This document shows positions 37,311 to 49,798 of a DNA stretch of 64,000 nt, in pieces. The notes under the pieces were generated by a model. The model was not told the DNA's origin, searched no databases, and saw nothing but the letters and a program-made list of their open reading frames with translations. The position numbers and the translations under genes were made by a program. This stretch comes from Panopea generosa (Eukaryota > Mollusca > Bivalvia > Adapedonta > Hiatellidae), in contig CM055897.1 in assembly GCA_029582155.1 (NCBI GenBank), positions 1,078,501 to 1,142,500 on the forward strand. Reading direction: 5' to 3'. How positions within the stretch are numbered: position 1 is the stretch's first letter; every line of letters starts with the position of its first letter.

Positions 37311-38764
37311 GGATTCTTCTTATATTTCATATTCAAACAACATATTAACCGATAAATGTATACTCAGAACACATTATAATACCTAATTTACATCGTATTT
37401 ATTCTTTCCCACGCTTGATCTCATCTACATGATATGCTGAAACGTTTTCCGGAATGTAAACATTCCCTTGTATAACCTGATTGATTTATTTTGCCAATGT
37501 AAATATTCATTTCATGTGTACTACATGAACATTTTGTTTTTAAGCAAGTTCGCCGAAATGCATTTTGTTCCCAAAGTACGAATTCACATAACAGGACAAT
37601 GTGTTGTGTGAATGAAGAAGTGAGAATTACAAAGCGTGAAGACGGAACTAAATGCCGAGTCAGTCCAAATAAAAGTAAATACCTATAAGGGATATGAAGT
37701 CCTGCTCACTTACGTTTAAAGGGTTACCGTAAACGTATAAATGAAAGACGATTAGTACAATATAATCTATCATTATCGAATTTACATTTGTAATTGAATA
37801 AGTGAAACCTTTAAATAACAAAATATTCTAACATCTCGTTCCGATGTACAAACTGTATAAACTCCACAAAGCCCACAAGGTTTCTATTTCTCAAAATACA
37901 CGGGTTACTGAACTAGCTTGACACGATTACCGGTATCATTTGGAGTAAATACTTCAGATGGCTTTATAGCACTTATAGCACGACAGGCAAATCTTAAGTG
38001 TGATTAGCCAGTCTGACATATCCACGACAGTTAAGTTCACGTCAGCTGCGTCTCATTATGGACAAATATAATTTTAACGCCTTTAAACCAGTTTGATTAT
38101 TGTATCAAATCTAGATATTAGCTAATACAAAACTTCCTTACCTTGTTTTTCTATTCTATTCTTACACTTTTATCACTTTAAAACACAAATTTAACAAATT
38201 AATTGCGATCAAAAAATATAAACCGATAAAAAAGATAGTATATCTAGGATAAAAATGTATTCAATATTCAAAAATATTATTAAAGACATTAAGTATGTAT
38301 TCATATCAATGCAGAGCAAAATTAACATACGAAAACATTTACAGTTTCAATAATTGGAACATTAAAACTCAACATTGTTAATTGAAGTAAATGGTTTTAT
38401 TGATAACTGTAATATATAGCAATTCTAATGATTTCTCATATAGGAGTTCAGTATGATAACATGTATTTTAATTCTTTAATAAACCTTTTATTCAAATTGC
38501 ATTGTGTAATTCTTTATCATATTGGCATTTCTACGGAATAAAATTAAACAATTACAAATGATCTCACTACTCTGAATTTACTTATCAAAATACATTTTAC
38601 AAGCAATCATGTTTACTGTTATTCAGGCATCAACAAATGTCGACCGGTTTTAATACAGTTAAAAGAAATTCATACATATAATCAAATTTTATCATCAAAT
38701 TCGCAGAGTAAAGTTTTAAGTTTAATGATGATTATTTTATTGATTATGTTTTGGATTTCTGTTA
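37311..38764. other. Non-coding intronic stretch
   Basis: No gene or repeat recognised. Confidence 0.45.
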
Positions 38765-38966
38765 AAAAATAAACTTTTTTCCATCTCGAATGTGAAATAA
38801 ATTCTTACAAGTTGGACAAATCTCGCTCTTGGTAGAACCAGTACTAAGCATACGCGGATAAATGTTCTTGCTCAAGGACACCACACACCACAAATAAAAG
38901 CGGCGAAGCATCGGATATAACCTTCCGATCCTGGGTCTAATGCTCTACCACTGGACCACGCCCTCT
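38765..38966 (-). repeat. tRNA-derived SINE, inverted
   Basis: The complement of the family at 30.5 and 44.0 kb: TGTGAAATAAATTCTTACAA (3' end), GGTAGAACCAGTACTAAGCA, TTGCTCAAGGACAC, then TGCTCTACCACTGGACCACG (complement of the A box). Diverged in the middle. Confidence 0.8.
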
Positions 38967-40516
38967 ATGATTTATGTTCACCACACTTGTGAAGCTAGCC
39001 CCATCGACAATACTTTGATTAGCTGATATGATCAAAATAGATTTACTATCATTTACAAAATAGAAATACTACAATTTACAACGGTTAAGTTCAACACTAT
39101 TAATAATTAATATGAACATATTTTAACTGCTTCCTGAGGGTTCTCCCTGTTTCCATTGATCAAAATATGCATTTAAAACTACGCTTTCTTCCTTTATTAT
39201 CATATTGTTTTCAAAGAAATCAAAGAAATCCCTATATATTAGTTAATGCCGTTGTAATTCAACTATTAACATCATATTGTGTTTTTATTTCTTTATATTG
39301 ATTAACGTCAACGGCTTGATAAGCAACTTTTTGTGTCTTTTGTATAAAAATATGATTAACGTGACACGCTTCATTAATGTGTTTGTATATAAAAAATACT
39401 ACAGCTGGCATATTCAACCGTGTAAACATTGTTCTCAACACTTATGGCGGCAACATGGCTAGTGTCCATTGAAGCTGAAATGTAACAAGCTTGTTTTAGA
39501 ATCAATTCCGCGCAATGTGTTGAATGCCCTTCATTTGTTTTATTAGCACAATGTCTTTAATGTCTGCTTTAACATATTATCTTGAATTGTGTATGTCTAC
39601 AATTGATTACAAAGAACTTAGTTTGATCATATAAAGCAATGTTTAATGAATGTTCTATAAATATTCTGATCCGTTACAAATCGTACAAAATGTAATCTTC
39701 TTATTTGCTATTTGTGCTGTAATGTTTTGTTATTTATGAATGTAATTACATTTCTTATCTAAAAATCATCATATCAAACTTGTTTATCTGATTGTTATTG
39801 CTGTAGCGTTGAGGGTATATGATATGTGTCGACAACATGATACTTTAGTATCACTGCTATGACTTGATTAATATCAACAATACTGACTGCCTGTAATTAT
39901 CTAACTTATGGTTTCACTATACGGATGTTGAAAGTTATACTAATTACAAAACTGTTTAAACAATTCCCAACTGCACGAAACGTGACCTTTGCAAAATACT
40001 TTGACATCTCGAAATGTTGATAAATAGCATCTTGACGATAAAATGTTATACACTGGTAAACTTTTCTAAGTACATGTATACACCAAGTATTGTAAAGATA
40101 TCTTGATAGATAATAAATATAACAACTGAAAATTGGAAGGCGTGTTTATTGATATTTACTTTTCATTCAGTTCATATAATATTTGGAAAACTCGAGTTCA
40201 AATTTATTGAGCTGCAACAATAACGATCACATCTTCCTGAATGAAAATCTCATTTTAGAACATGCCAATGGGGCATGTAACTTTTTATTTAGGGAGGCAC
40301 CTGACTGTTACTGTTGCAATTCAATGTTTTCGACATCGATTGTTACATATCTGATATGAGTTATTCTTATACTTAAAAAAGGTGCCAAGTATATAGTGTG
40401 TGCGTGATTTGTCATTTCGATTTATTTTTAGAGTCACTACTTCATACGTTTATATATATAGAAATACACTCCTCAATAGATTCAAATGATGTATTGGGTG
40501 CATGCTATAAATGTCG
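38967..40516. other. Non-coding intronic stretch
   Basis: Overlapping ~60-codon frames on both strands at 39259-39462 are not supported as genes. Confidence 0.45.
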
Positions 40517-40966
40517 CACTACACAGTTGAATTTTGTTCTTTGTTTATATAAAATAAGGTCTAGGATTTCACAGGTATAAAAGAATTCCACACAGAATTT
40601 TTTTTAAAGTATTTTTTTTCCATAGCAGGAATGTATACACACATAAAAATGCACAATAACTGTTAGGTTGTCTACGGTTTATTTTAAAGAAGGTAAAGTG
40701 ACACCCTGAGCTTTTTTGAAAAAAGAAGTCCTCAAATGCTCATAAATACATGCATATGTTGGAATCCTATAAAAGTCACATTTTTAACACTAGTGATGCC
40801 TTATTGCAGTATATGCTATGCCAACTCTTGCTCTACTCATCTGCAGCAAGAAATCATAGCCACTATGAACCATTTTGAAAATATTTCATAACCAAAGTAC
40901 ATAGGCCTATTTTTGAAGAGTAAGAATCTTGCTACCGTGGGAAAAAAGGACTGTAAATGTGTAGTG
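40517..40966 (+). mobile_element. MITE-like dispersed repeat, copy 3
   Basis: Begins CACTACACAGTTGAATTTTG and ends AATGTGTAGTG. Shares TCCTATAAAAGTCACA, GCTATGCCAACTCTTGCTC, CTGCAGCAAGAAATCA and GAACCATTTTGAAAATATTTC with copy 2. It also shares the AAATGCATGCAT/AAGAAGTC region with copy 1, which copy 2 lacks. Confidence 0.8.
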
Positions 40967-41369
40967 AAACGTAAAGCATGAAAATACATTTTCAGGTCAA
41001 TTCCATTTAGGAGTCGTTATATTATACGCATACAAATAGAAATACTCGCCTCAATAGATTCAAATAATGTATCGGGGCGTTTAGGTAATTTAAAATGTAG
41101 TTGTACTTTTATGACACAGACACAAACGTAGATTCTCTGCATGACTCCGTTAATGCATTCTCTATTATGACCAATAAACGTATCGTTGAGGGTTTATATG
41201 ACGTCTGTAAAATCAATCCAAATATCCCAACGAACCATTTACTAGTTATAGAATGGCATCTTTATGTGTTAAATGTCACTTTCGAAGGATTTAGTTCATG
41301 ACTGTGTCTACAATTACGCCAAATCACGTGCATCAAACTCGTTTAAATACTGGTAAAAAATGCAGGTTA

Positions 41370-42340
<971 letters not shown>

Positions 42341-42830
42341 AGATGGACCGCTTTTGGGTTATTTTTTTGTTTCATTGAAGCTGTTTACGACAGAGTATGT
42401 TACAATGTCTATGGTTGTAAATGGTTGAAACTACTTTAAACCTGCATTTTTTTCAATGGCATTGACCGCTGAAATTAATTAACTTAGCCTACAAAGTATT
42501 CAGTTTTATTTCAACTGTTTATTTGAATCAATGTCACCACATGTTGTGCATTATTGTGTGATTGGTACAAAACCAAGCAGCATTTATTGATGACATTGAC
42601 CTCTACGTAAGATTAAATTGTTAAGTTTTACATTTAGCTCCGTTTCTTTAAAACTGTTTACCACAAAATTACCAAAGTATGTTCAGACTAATAGGTACAA
42701 CTACTGAAGACCATGCAGTATATTACATTACGATACCCTTGATCTCTATGAAAATAAACTTAGTCTACAAAATGTTAACATTTCGCGATTAGCTCAGTTT
42801 CATTAAAATTGTAATATAATAGAAAAAATG
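42341..42830. repeat. Diverged ~200-bp repetitive segment, about 2.5 copies
   Basis: The series TTTCATTGAAGCTGTTTACG / ATGGCATTGACCGCTG / TTAGCCTACAAAGTATTCA recurs loosely as TTTCTTTAAAACTGTTTACC / GACATTGACCTCTACG, and again as CTTGATCTCTATGAAAATAA / TTAGTCTACAAAATGTTAAC. Strongly diverged and without coding capacity. Confidence 0.45.
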
Positions 42831-43990
42831 AGTAGAGAATTCGTTCAGCGCCCCGTTCATCTCAGTGTATAAAGGGTACATGTTTTGTTTTTACAATGTA
42901 TGTGAATTCATTGTTGCCGCATTGAGATATCATCGTAAGCCAGGCTTGACATAAAATAGTGAATGATGATTATATATCAAAGTAACACGAGTTCCAATAA
43001 TACTCAAATTTTCTTTTTACAAAAACAAAATGTTGATCTAGATGACATATAAATATCCCAATTTCCATTAACTATCCATTAATTTGCACAAATCAGTTTA
43101 ATGAAAGACGTCGTTTTTAATATTGTTCACACATCCGTTCACCATTTCCACCTCCACAGCATTTGAAAAGTTGTTTCCATTAAAATATTGAATTTCTCTA
43201 GGTTTTGCATCGACCAACATAATGTATTCTATACATGCTTTTGATTTTCGTAATACAATTATCCAATAACAAAGTTACTACACACCGTGTTAGATATGTT
43301 ACTTTTTTGATGATTGTTCACTGTGTAAATACTATATCTACATGATGCAAAATACAAAATTAAAAAGCCCCAGTGTGTATGCTTTCCATTTTATTTTAGA
43401 AAGGAGCATATTAGTGGTAAATTAAATGTCTGAAAAGCAATGAACTTTGCTTATTTCTATGACAGTCAACGGCGAAACATTCGTTTACCGGTACTCTGAT
43501 TACATCAGTTTTTATTGGACAGCTAGAACATAAATCCGAGTTAATATCAATTTGTACTTTGAACTATATATTTTCAAAACTAGCTCGATACAACTCGATT
43601 ATGATTGCTATTACATTCTACATATTTATGTAGTTATTCTTGTTAAGTTACACGTCAATGCGTGTAATAACTTTAGACTTATGTTTTGATGCCCAAACAT
43701 AAGCAAAATAGAATTTATTGTCATGTGTTTCCTTTCCAAACAACCATGTACATTTCTTTTATCAATTATAGTTGTAAAACCTGCAAATGATTTCAAACTT
43801 ATTTTTATAGAGCATAAAACATTTTAAAGCTCATAGAAAACCCAAATCAAATACAACTATTTATATAGTTTGCTGAAATTTGAAGTGCCTAACTATCATT
43901 AGAAAAGTAAGTATCATGTTTCATTCGAGAAACGTCATCAGCACCTTCAAATCATTGTCATAAACTGAGCGCGTTCATTATCATAAAGTG
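42831..43990. other. Non-coding intronic stretch
   Basis: Nothing supported. Confidence 0.45.
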
Positions 43991-44212
43991 GAGCGCGTGG
44001 TCCAGTGGTAGAGAACCGAACTCTTGATCGAAGGGCCGTGGGTTCGATCCTCCGCTACGGCTATGTGTAGTGTCCTTGAGCAAGACACTTTTTCCGCATA
44101 TGCTTTGTACTGGTTCTACCCAGGAAAACTTCTAAAGTGATTTGTTTAAGTTGTAAGAACTTGTTTCACAATCGAAGTAAAGTAACTAAGTTCAAACTTA
44201 ACTGAGCATTAA
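43991..44212 (+). repeat. tRNA-derived SINE, best-preserved copy
   Basis: Head 43991-44060 with A box TGGTCCAGTGGTAGAG and B box GGGTTCGATCC. Body GTGTCCTTGAGCAAGACACT, then TTGTACTGGTTCTACCCAGG. The 3' end is CTTGTTTCACAATCGAAGTA. Comparing it with the 30.5-kb copy defines a ~215-bp unit. Confidence 0.88.
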
Positions 44213-44457
44213 AAGACGATGAAAATACACTTTTAAATAAAACGAAACAAAGATTGTTTAACAGCGCCATTAAACGATTATCTCACGGCAGCACTGCTTC
44301 CTGTTTCTAATGGACGTGCTATGCCTCATGCGATTTTTATTCTTTAGGACTGTTAGAATTGTCCTGAAGATTCTTTCTTGTATATTTAAAATAGAAAAGC
44401 ATACATGCACAATAAAAATAAAACTAATGGAAGATAGTCATACCAACTCATTCATTC

Positions 44458-44535
44458 ATAAATGCAACGTTTAAATAGGTGTGATATTTTTAACATGCAC
44501 GTTAAAACATTGAAACACTTGTTTTGCGAATGTCC
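44458..44535 (+). pseudogene. Tiny LINE C-terminal knuckle fragment
   Basis: One frame reads NMHVKTLKHLFCECPLTG, resembling the 'H.ETLEHLF..CP' zinc-knuckle segment of non-LTR ORF2 proteins. Only about 25 codons remain. Confidence 0.4.
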
Positions 44536-45552
44536 ACTTACAGGTACGTTTTAGACTGCATTTCATAAATTGTACAAATAGTAAAAATTTATTAATTACA
44601 TTAACAAAATCTGCTAAATAACATCATTGAGATATGTACATGAGAACACATACATAGCCATTGATAGAAATAATAGTATTTTGTTCTTAAAAGGCAAGTA
44701 TGTGAGCAACATTTCCTTTTTCACTTCTTTTATACCCCCTTCAATATAACTTACATATTAAACACATAAGACGTAATTCGTAAAGTATATCAGAACAGCA
44801 CTGGAACATGTTTTCGTGTATTTTTCTTTGTCTATCCCTTCCCTCAACCTGTTTGTCTTATCTTTATTGCTTTTTCCCTTTTTAATTTTCTTCTTTATCA
44901 ATAGTCTTTTGTATAACTTAAGATAGTTTTACACGTATGTGTATTCTGGTTTTGTAAATTCATATTTTAGTTTGAATAACCATGTATTAAAATTTGACGT
45001 TGTGTGCTATAAAAATAAATAAGACTGAAGATAAAAAGGACAAATAGGATATTGTATTTAGAATTACTGTATCTAAACTCTGAAATTAGACGTAAAATTT
45101 TCCCCGCGTCAATATCCTTTACAAACAATTCTGTCTCAGCACGAGAGAGTTCTCAATTTTGTTTTGTGACCATTGCTTAATTAATTGGACGAGTAATAAG
45201 CTACGGATATTTCTATCAAATATGAGAAAACAAGCGAGGCATCTTTTGGCAGTTTCCGATTCTAGATATTAAAGCTGTTGTTTATGACTGTATCCCGTGA
45301 ATAAATCCACTCAGAACCATTTTGGTGTTATTTTATGCTTATTTGGCTAAACATTTCTAAATGCACTAGTACATTTATTACAATAGTTCACGTGTTTATA
45401 CCGAGTTTTTGATACATAGCATGACCCATGTTGTCGACGGGAAATAATAACATTTCCGATCCCTGGTATGCTTCTCGATTAAGTTACTTTTATGGTTTAA
45501 CGTTTAAATCGCTAGTGTAGCATGAAAACATACAATCCAATTTGAAATGAAG
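44536..45552. other. Non-coding intronic stretch
   Basis: Nothing supported. Confidence 0.45.
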
Positions 45553-45770
45553 CTTGAAATCAATTCAATTCAATTGAAATGTCATTGATAAAATTTTGCA
45601 TATTGGTATTTTATAGTGTTTATAAATAACTGTGACCAAGACACAATACAATGTAAAATCATAAAATCTTATTCAAATAGCTAACAAACATATGTGCATA
45701 CGAAACAGAACACATTTAAAGTTATGTTCTATAGGGATTATCTCACTATGCTATGTTTCTTTAAGTTTTG
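45553..45770 (-). mobile_element. LINE 3' UTR fragment (same family as 17.6-19.1 kb)
   Basis: On the plus strand CAATTCAATTCAATTG, then GACCAAGACACAATACAATG, ATCATAAAATC, and TATAGGGATTATC align in order with 17630-17815 (GGCCAAGACACAATACATAA, ATCATAAATATC, TATAGGGATTG). The TTGAA-type tail and the 5' truncation within the 3' UTR fit a dead-on-arrival LINE copy. Confidence 0.75.
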
Positions 45771-45804
45771 TTTAAGATTTTTTCGTTTTTGTTATTTTAA
45801 ACAT

Positions 45805-45976
45805 ATGTTTTTTACTTCGACTGTGAAACAGATTATCACGACTTCTTGGGTAGAACCAGTACTTAGTTTATGTGAATAAAGTGTTTTTTTCAAAGCAACC
45901 ACGCATAACCATGGAGGAGGATCGAATCCACGACCCTCCGATCATGGGTACGATGCTTTACAACTGGACAACGCAT
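45805..45976 (-). repeat. tRNA-derived SINE, inverted
   Basis: CTTCGACTGTGAAACA (3' end), TTGGGTAGAACCAGTACTTA, then GGATCGAATCCACGACCC (complement of the B box) and TTTACAACTGGACAACGCA (decayed A box). It abuts the LINE 3' UTR fragment. Confidence 0.78.
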
Positions 45977-46358
45977 TTTTTTATTGCCATTGACTTGCTC
46001 AAGTGATCAGTTGTATATTTAGAGCTTCATATTTCGAGTATTCAATCACATTAAAAAAAGGACAGTTGTATATTACATAACTCATTATTTTATTAATTCT
46101 TTGGTTATATTCTTTATGTTTGACAAAGTGTTACTAATCTTCGTCAAGTTTGTAGCTTGCACCGAGCGGTAGTTGCACAAACTTACTACGATAAGTACAG
46201 CTAGTGAAATAATTGATTATGATATATATATATATATAATTTTTCTTTAGGCTACTTTGCCGACGGTTCGTTCCATTGATTAGATAAATGATTGGTTGGT
46301 TGCAAATAATCATGTATAAAGTTTAACTATAATAAAACTCACTAACTTGTTACTCAAT

Positions 46359-46652
46359 GACGCTGAGCATCAGTCGAGCACAATGCACTTCGTCACTCAA
46401 TGACGCTTAGCATCAGCACGAGGCTATATATAAATGTACTCTTTACTTTCAAACACTATAAACTAATATATCAAAGAACCAAATGACGCCGAGCATCAGT
46501 TGAGTCTAATATTACTATATATACCCAAGACGCTGAGCATCTGTGGATATGATTATGACAAAACTTGATTCCATATATACTTGAGATTAACAAATGCGAC
46601 CCTAGCAACTAATACCAGTAGCTTACTATTATCCCCGAGACGCTGAGCATCT
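46359..46652 (+). repeat. Five interspersed GACGCTGAGCATC motifs
   Basis: GACGCTGAGCATC or a one-base variant occurs at 46359, 46402, 46485, 46529 and 46639, always in the same orientation. Intervals are 43, 83, 44 and 110 bp. The spacers are unrelated except for neighbouring CACTCAAT. The core GCTGAGC is nearly self-complementary, and CGTCACTCAATGACG near 46391 can fold. Confidence 0.85.
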
Positions 46653-46698
46653 GCGTGGTTTTTCAGCTAATGTATTTCCGCCAAAAGTCCCGGTATCT

Positions 46699-46896
46699 TT
46701 AAGACTCAAATATATTTTCGTCACGTGATACTTGTTTCTTCTTTGACAGCAAAACACAGACTTCCCCTTTTTCAAGGCTGCTACGGCCTTTTATATCCAC
46801 AGCGATGGTGGCGCCACTCAACGGATTCCTACTGATTCCGACTGATGGCGAAAAATACCGACTCACTCCTGAACTGACACGGATAATGCCGACCAT
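46699..46896 (-). other. GC-richer 65-codon ORF of unknown nature
   Basis: Contains a SGATIAVDIKGRSSLEKGE stretch and is noticeably richer in G+C than its surroundings. I do not recognise it. It could be a remnant of a mobile element or an exon. No convincing splice sites were identified. Confidence 0.2.
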
Positions 46897-48581
46897 TTAC
46901 GATCGTTACAATGAACGTTAATGAAATATAAATAAACTGTTTACAACTGTGTGGTACAATATCCGATTATAAAAATCTTGCATAATGAGTCTTACTTCAA
47001 ACACAAATGCAAACCAAAACACATCACTATCATAATTGTTTAAGATCAAATACTAACCAGAATTATAAGTGTTAGCGTCGTTGCAAATGATGTCAAATCA
47101 ATCAAAGGAAATAACTCTCCTAACTCACAAAAGAAAGTATTATCTATATTCTGATATATATATATTTGTCACAAGTTTAATGAGTCCGAGCACATTATTG
47201 AAGGATTCTGTGTACTAAGATACATGTAGTTACGATCAGAATAAACACTGATGGTTCGACAATATACATTACTCATATCATGCTAACCCGAGTATGTAAC
47301 TGTGTGGTTGTATAATACAATAGCCCTATTGCACTTGATCCCCTAGGAAATTAACATGTATCAGTTTAGATAGTTTAAATAATTTAATCATATCCATATT
47401 ATACCAGGCATCACTGTATGCATTAAATGCATTTGTCTATTTGATATTTGTTAGATATAGATGCGTTGTCAATACGTTTGCCTATCATACACGCATTTTA
47501 AAGGCAGGACGTATTTTTCATAGTAAATAAATATAGTCAATTAATGGTTATTATCTTATCTAAAAAATAAACCAATTAACGTTGGTCCTTAAACTTCTTA
47601 AGTGAAAACATACCCGAGGACATAGTTACATCCTATAACCTTTATTACATATGTACCTTTTTATATTCGCCTTTTATCGTCACTAAAACTAGATCTAGGG
47701 AATAAAGTTGTGGAGTATACAATATTCGTATGGGCTTTTCATTTATTGTTTATATGATATGCTAGGCACCAGAAACATGAATATCGAACGAGGCACCATT
47801 TTACAGCTGCAAAGTGAGTAGTTTAAAAAGTAGTAAAAATAGTTATCATAACTGTAAAATGTATTTTCTTCAAACTTAAATCAAAACTTCAAAAAAAGCA
47901 ATATATCTCCAACAGTAGACATTATATTCAATGGATGCAGACAACAGAAGAGAACAGCATAAACTCAAAATATACAATACTAACTATAAATACTATACAT
48001 ACAAAGGTCAAAACCAGTCATCTTTAAATAATTGATATATTTCATAAACCCTTTGAAATGTTTTTGTCTGTTGGTTTACCCTTCCGTCTATCTGTTCGTC
48101 TGGCGTCCGTCGAGAAAGACATTTTATCATTTCAGTCGGACAAAATTTGTGGTTTCTAATGCAATATTTTTTTTTAAAATTAAATAGGGCGATATGGAAA
48201 TACTGCAGGTTATTTTATTCTTCAGTAAAGCAAAAATCGTTGTTGCAATGGCAACAAATATGTTAAATTACAGATATAATCTTGATCCTGTTGTAACACA
48301 AAAAATACCCAAGCTACAGTTGTGAAACCAACATGTGGATTGAGGCAATAAGGAGATCATGCACATCATTATGATACTTTTTCAGTCGGATAAAACTGTG
48401 GCTGCTATAGCAATAAAATTACGCATTGATTATTATGCTGCATTGTTTTTGGGTTTTTTTATATTTCCTTTGTATTGTCCAATCATATGAGGGCATATCA
48501 TAATTCAAAAACACGTGGTAACTCGAGCCATCAAGAAAAAAATATGCTTTTAATTATTCAATGATTATTACTCAATTATTA
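46897..48581. other. Non-coding intronic stretch
   Basis: 48060-48130 (CCGTCTATCTGTTCGTCTGG) resembles 60930-60960, and 'TTCAGTCGGA-AAAA-TGTGG' occurs at both 48133 and 48381. An unclassified dispersed repeat is likely. Confidence 0.4.
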
Positions 48582-48791
48582 CTGACATTTATGTGATGTC
48601 CGTGCGAAGCAATGTGCTATTAACTGACACCTACATGATGTCCGTGCGAAGCAAGGTGCTATTAACTGACACCTACATGATGTCCGTGCGAAGCAAGGTG
48701 CTATTAACTGACATCTACGTGATGTCCGTGCGAAGCAAGGTGTAATTAACTGACATTTACGTGATGTCCCTGCGAAGCAAGGTGCTATAAA
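48582..48791. repeat. 42-bp tandem repeat, 5 copies
   Basis: Unit CTGACACCTACATGATGTCC plus GTGCGAAGCAAGGTGCTATTAA, repeated from 48582 with few differences. 42 is divisible by three, so the minus strand reads as a 14-residue Cys-containing repeat. No sign of translation. Confidence 0.95.
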
Positions 48792-49185
48792 CATCTTACC
48801 TGTCAAAGCATTGGTTTGAGTAAAATTGAATCATGGTTTTCACTTTAAAAAAAAAGCTTAAATTTTAGTTCTGTTTAAGTGCTTCAAACTTGTGAAATTT
48901 GACAGTTGCAAAATTAGAATGAATGTGATAAATTACTAATACGTATAAATCGTAATATGTTTTTTATATGAGCTGGTACTAGGACAGTTGATATAGTAGA
49001 TAGAATAGTCACATTTAATAAAACATACCTCGTTAGTCAAAATACGTTGGAATCGACGTATCTATGCATAAACAAAACAGTGAAAATATTATAAAATCTT
49101 TTCACTACTGACTAATTGATATTGAATGTTAGTAATAAATGCCCAAACCATTATGCATTGTTTACGGAATGTAAACGTTAATGCT

Positions 49186-49365
49186 AGTAAATTTGGTATA
49201 TACTAGCATAAAACATATACTTGTCAATACAACATACATTTTTATACAACATTACTTTTAAACTATGGAATGAATAGTAAATTTGGTATATATTAGCATA
49301 AAACATATACTTGTCAATACAACATACATTTTTATACAACATTACTTTTAAACTATGGAATGAAT
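49186..49365. repeat. 90-bp tandem duplication, one mismatch
   Basis: 49186-49275 and 49276-49365 are identical except for one C/T difference in TATATACTAG/TATATATTAG. A recent duplication. Confidence 0.97.
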
Positions 49366-49366
49366 A

Positions 49367-49747
49367 GTGACGTTGTCAAAAATAAAGAAGTGTATTTTAT
49401 TTGTATGTCCAAATTTTATTGATTGTAGTAGTGTTGTTTTTTTTTTAAATTTTCATATTCTTATTGTTAATGAACGGATTGTCAAATATCCTTATTCATG
49501 TTTCTTAAACCTAAAATTATGTTTAATATTATTTGTCCCTGGAAATGCAGCTCATCATAACACTTTTTTTGTTCTGCAGCATTTGTTCAATTGTGTATTG
49601 TTTCTTATGTTTCTACCCGACCCGTGCATGTCGATTCCTTACTCTATCTTGCTAGTACTAAAACTTTTAAGTACCTTACCTGTGTGTCCCCTAGTAGCAC
49701 CTTACCCTGTAGAATGCATAAATTCGGTGTATCGTAATGTCAGTTGA
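49367..49747 (+). other. 126-codon ORF upstream of LINE, unknown
   Basis: Hydrophobic, Cys- and Phe-rich frame immediately left of the LINE ORF2. It could be LINE 5' UTR or a relic ORF1, but no ORF1 domain (PHD/CCHC/RRM or coiled coil) is visible. Confidence 0.2.
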
Positions 49748-49798
49748 AATTGGTAGCTACAGGGTGAGAATGGTCTGTTAACTAGTGTTATCAGTAAA

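Noticed and set aside
48579-48806. Cys-rich 14-residue repeat peptide
   Set aside because: By-product of the 42-bp tandem repeat, without start or signal features.
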